From the NCBI GenBank assembly GCA_902489515.1, contig CABUAL010000071.1, positions 1-8,278 of the forward strand: a DNA stretch of 8,278 nucleotides. The letters are read 5' to 3'. This stretch comes from an uncultured Collinsella sp. GTDB lineage: Bacteria; Actinomycetota; Coriobacteriia; Coriobacteriales; Coriobacteriaceae. The notes under the pieces were generated by a model, which worked only from the letters and a program-made list of their open reading frames with translations, ran no database searches and was not told the origin of the DNA. Positions 7,151 through 8,278 of this stretch are shown here, piece after piece (the stretch's first letter is position 1; each line of letters starts with the position of its first letter). The translations under genes and the position numbers were made by a program.

Positions 7151-7246
7151 AGCGACTCCTTCCGACAGATGAGCATTTTCCAACATGATGACTTTGAGTC
7201 TTGGTGAAGGATACGCTTCGGTGAGCGGCTTTTTCCTTTCATATGA

Positions 7247-7308
7247 GTATGCAACAAATGCGGCATACGGGTGGGGTCGAAATTTGTGACCGGCATGCGC
7301 ATCTGCCG
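7247..7308. promoter_or_regulatory. Candidate operators proximal to LacI
   Basis: GTATGC (7247-7252) and GCATAC (7263-7268) form a perfect inverted repeat with 10 nt between. Further right, CGGCA (7291-7295) mirrors TGCCG (7304-7308) around the 8-bp palindrome ATGCGCAT (7295-7302), which has a central CG step. These lie about 100-160 nt upstream of the LacI start, where autoregulation would act. Called from symmetry only. Confidence 0.35.
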
Positions 7309-7372
7309 TCTACCGAGAAAATCAAATACTTCTTGACTTTTGAAATCGAGGGCAAAATCGCAGGATTCATTT

Positions 7373-7405
7373 TTGGTTAAACGCATAACTAAATCGCATA
7401 ACCAA
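7373..7405. promoter_or_regulatory. Candidate LacI-family operator with tandem half-site
   Basis: GTTAAACGCATAAC (7376-7389) is a 14-bp palindrome of the form GTTA-NN-CG-NN-TAAC with a central CG (7382-7383), the architecture typical of LacI-family operators. Its right half, CGCATAAC (7382-7389), is repeated directly at 7395-7402. An outer repeat TTGGTTA (7373-7379) / TAACCAA (7399-7405) encloses both. It sits about 30-60 nt upstream of the candidate PTS -35, which would also suit an activator or a looping site. Confidence 0.5.
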
Positions 7406-7435
7406 CGCTCTGACCTGCGCGTTTACCGAAATAAG

Positions 7436-7465
7436 CTGGCATTAAGAAAAACGAGCACCTATATT
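7436..7465 (+). promoter_or_regulatory. Candidate promoter of the PTS gene
   Basis: CTGGCA (7436-7441), an 18-nt spacer and TATATT (7460-7465) make a plausible promoter, predicting a start near 7472 and a leader of about 94 nt. The -10 matches the consensus at five of six positions and the -35 at four of six. Confidence 0.45.
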
Positions 7466-7470
7466 GTTCT

Positions 7471-7534
7471 TGTCGAAAAGACAGCAAGTCCAAACGGCAG
7501 GGGATGCTCCGGAGGCCTCCGCAAACGGTGTCTT
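7471..7534 (+). other. Structured leader of the PTS transcript
   Basis: The predicted leader holds a small hairpin TGTC-GAAAA-GACA (7471-7483). It also holds a 12-bp perfect palindrome CGGAGGCCTCCG (7510-7521), a direct repeat CAAACGG (7491-7497 and 7522-7528), and a longer pairing AAGACA (7478-7483) with TGTCTT (7529-7534). The first and last pairings use the same bases and exclude each other, so two folds are possible. No T-tract or known RNA element is recognised. Confidence 0.4.
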
Positions 7535-7565
7535 GCGCACGCAACTCTATGAAAAGAGGGAAGCA

Positions 7566-8261
7566 ATGAAGATCGTAGGCGTTGCCGCCTGTACTGTGGG
7601 TATCGCCCACACGTATATGGCCCAGAAGGCGATTCAGGATGAATGCGCCGCCCGTGGCATCGAGTGCAAGGTCGAGGCTCAGGGTGGCCTGGGTATCGAG
7701 AATGAGCTCACGCAGGAAGACGTGGACTCCGCCGACCTGGTCCTGGAGTCCGTCGACGTGGGTGTCGAGAACGAGGACCGTTTTGAGCAGAAGATGGCCG
7801 AGGGCAAGTTCCTGAAGGTCGGCACCTCTGATGTAATCGCCGATCCGGTAAAGATCATCGACCAGGCCATTGAGATCATCAAGGCGACGGGTGGCGCCGT
7901 TGACGCGCCCAAGGCCGAGGCCAAGGCAGAGAAGAAGGCCGTCTCCGCTGCCCCGCAGGCCCCGACACCGGCGTCCAAGCAGTCTATCTTTGCCGATCCT
8001 GGCAAGACGCTGCTCAATGCATTCAATACCGGCGTTTCCTATTTTATCCCCATCGTCGTTATCGGCGGCGTGTTTCTTGCCTTCTCGCTGGCATCCGGTA
8101 CCGCCGGCGCCAACGGCATGGAGGTTACGAACCCGCTGATGGTGAGCCTTAACACCATCGGCATGGCCGGCATCTCCATGATGATCCCGGTGCTTGCGGC
8201 ATACATCTCCTACTCGATGGCCGGCAAGCCCGCGCTCGCCCCCGGGAGGCGGTCTTGTTGA
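7566..8261 (+). CDS. Fructose-family PTS EIIB-EIIC, reading frame broken in EIIC
   Basis: A phosphotransferase-system sugar permease of the fructose family. The EIIB domain (1-105) carries Cys9, the predicted phosphorylation site, in C-T-V-G-I-A-H-T (9-16); the usual form is C-P-T-G-I-A-H-T. An Ala/Lys/Pro linker (about 110-137) leads into the first EIIC helices (TGVSYFIPIVVIGGVFLAFS, 155-174, and the 193-216 helix). The frame follows the family as far as KPALAPG (221-227) and then reads only four unrelated residues before TGA (8259-8261), giving 231 aa where full EIIBC proteins have well over 400. The break coincides with an inverted EIIC fragment. As written here the transporter could not work. 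ATG 7566 has GAGGG (7556-7560) 5 nt upstream. Probably the target of the divergent LacI regulator. Mannose-type or other substrates are possible. Confidence 0.85.
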   Translation: MKIVGVAACTVGIAHTYMAQKAIQDECAARGIECKVEAQGGLGIENELTQEDVDSADLVLESVDVGVENEDRFEQKMAEGKFLKVGTSDVIADPVKIIDQAIEIIKATGGAVDAPKAEAKAEKKAVSAAPQAPTPASKQSIFADPGKTLLNAFNTGVSYFIPIVVIGGVFLAFSLASGTAGANGMEVTNPLMVSLNTIGMAGISMMIPVLAAYISYSMAGKPALAPGRRSC

Positions 8262-8277
8262 TGGGGCCACCCATATC
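8245..8277 (-). other. Inverted internal fragment of a fructose-family EIIC gene
   Basis: Read on the minus strand from 8277 to 8245, the codons give DMGGPINKTAS. This matches the highly conserved D-M-G-G-P-[VI]-N-K block of fructose-family EIIC, which in intact proteins lies roughly a hundred residues downstream of the KPALAPG segment found on the plus strand just to the left. The junction lies in a near-palindrome (8238-8250, GCC-CCCGGG-A-GGC). The motif match is seen in the sequence; real inversion versus chimeric contig end cannot be decided from this window. Confidence 0.75.
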
Positions 8278-8278
8278 G

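Noticed and set aside
7151..7186. Twelve-residue extension of LacI from ATG 7186
   Set aside because: The LacI-family N-terminus begins at the GTG at 7150, which has AAGGAG 5 nt upstream; the extension would place that ribosome site inside the gene.
8235..8261. Simple single-base frameshift in a C-run as the cause of the EIIC break
   Set aside because: Shifting the frame either way after the C-run gives no EIIC-like continuation, whereas the opposite strand gives a clear EIIC motif.
7389..8270. A 293-codon minus-strand frame antisense to the PTS gene
   Set aside because: The plus-strand frame is clear EIIB-EIIC. This frame is in a different register from the inverted DMGGPINKTAS motif and shows no family features.

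Overview
The window looks like a piece of a Coriobacteriia chromosome, most likely Collinsella or a close relative. This is an inference from GC-rich third positions, a Tat-type lipoprotein signal on a solute-binding protein, a second EF-G-like protein and a Gram-positive-style secreted nuclease. No search could be run, so the genus is not certain.

Layout, left to right. (1) 1-2592: a plus-strand polar amino acid ABC importer operon. A promoter with overlapping palindromes is followed by a lipoprotein substrate-binding protein, a long imperfect hairpin, a TTG-started permease, an ATPase overlapping the permease by 8 nt, and a rho-independent terminator. (2) 2593-4978: a monocistronic EF-G-like translational GTPase with degenerate guanine-nucleotide motifs, ending at a bidirectional terminator shared with the convergent gene to its right. 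(3) 5037-7150, minus strand: a LacI-family regulator followed by a membrane-anchored or secreted DNA/RNA non-specific endonuclease. (4) 7151-7565: a 415-nt divergent regulatory region with a LacI-type operator candidate, a promoter and a structured leader. (5) 7566 to the right edge, plus strand: a fructose-family PTS EIIB-EIIC gene. It stops abruptly and is followed by an internal EIIC motif in the opposite orientation.

The ABC genes form one uptake system: lipoprotein receptor, channel and motor. The LacI regulator probably controls the divergent PTS gene and perhaps itself. The nuclease may share transcripts with LacI, since no convincing terminator separates them.

The observation most worth checking is the right edge. 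The EIIC reading frame breaks right after its Lys-Pro-Ala-Leu-Ala-Pro segment. The opposite strand of the next ~33 nt then encodes DMGGPINKTAS, a motif that belongs about a hundred residues further along the same protein. This is an inversion junction: either a real (possibly switchable) rearrangement or a chimeric contig end. The second is the EF-G-like protein, whose G3 motif reads DAPC instead of DxPG and whose G4 motif reads NRLS instead of NKxD.
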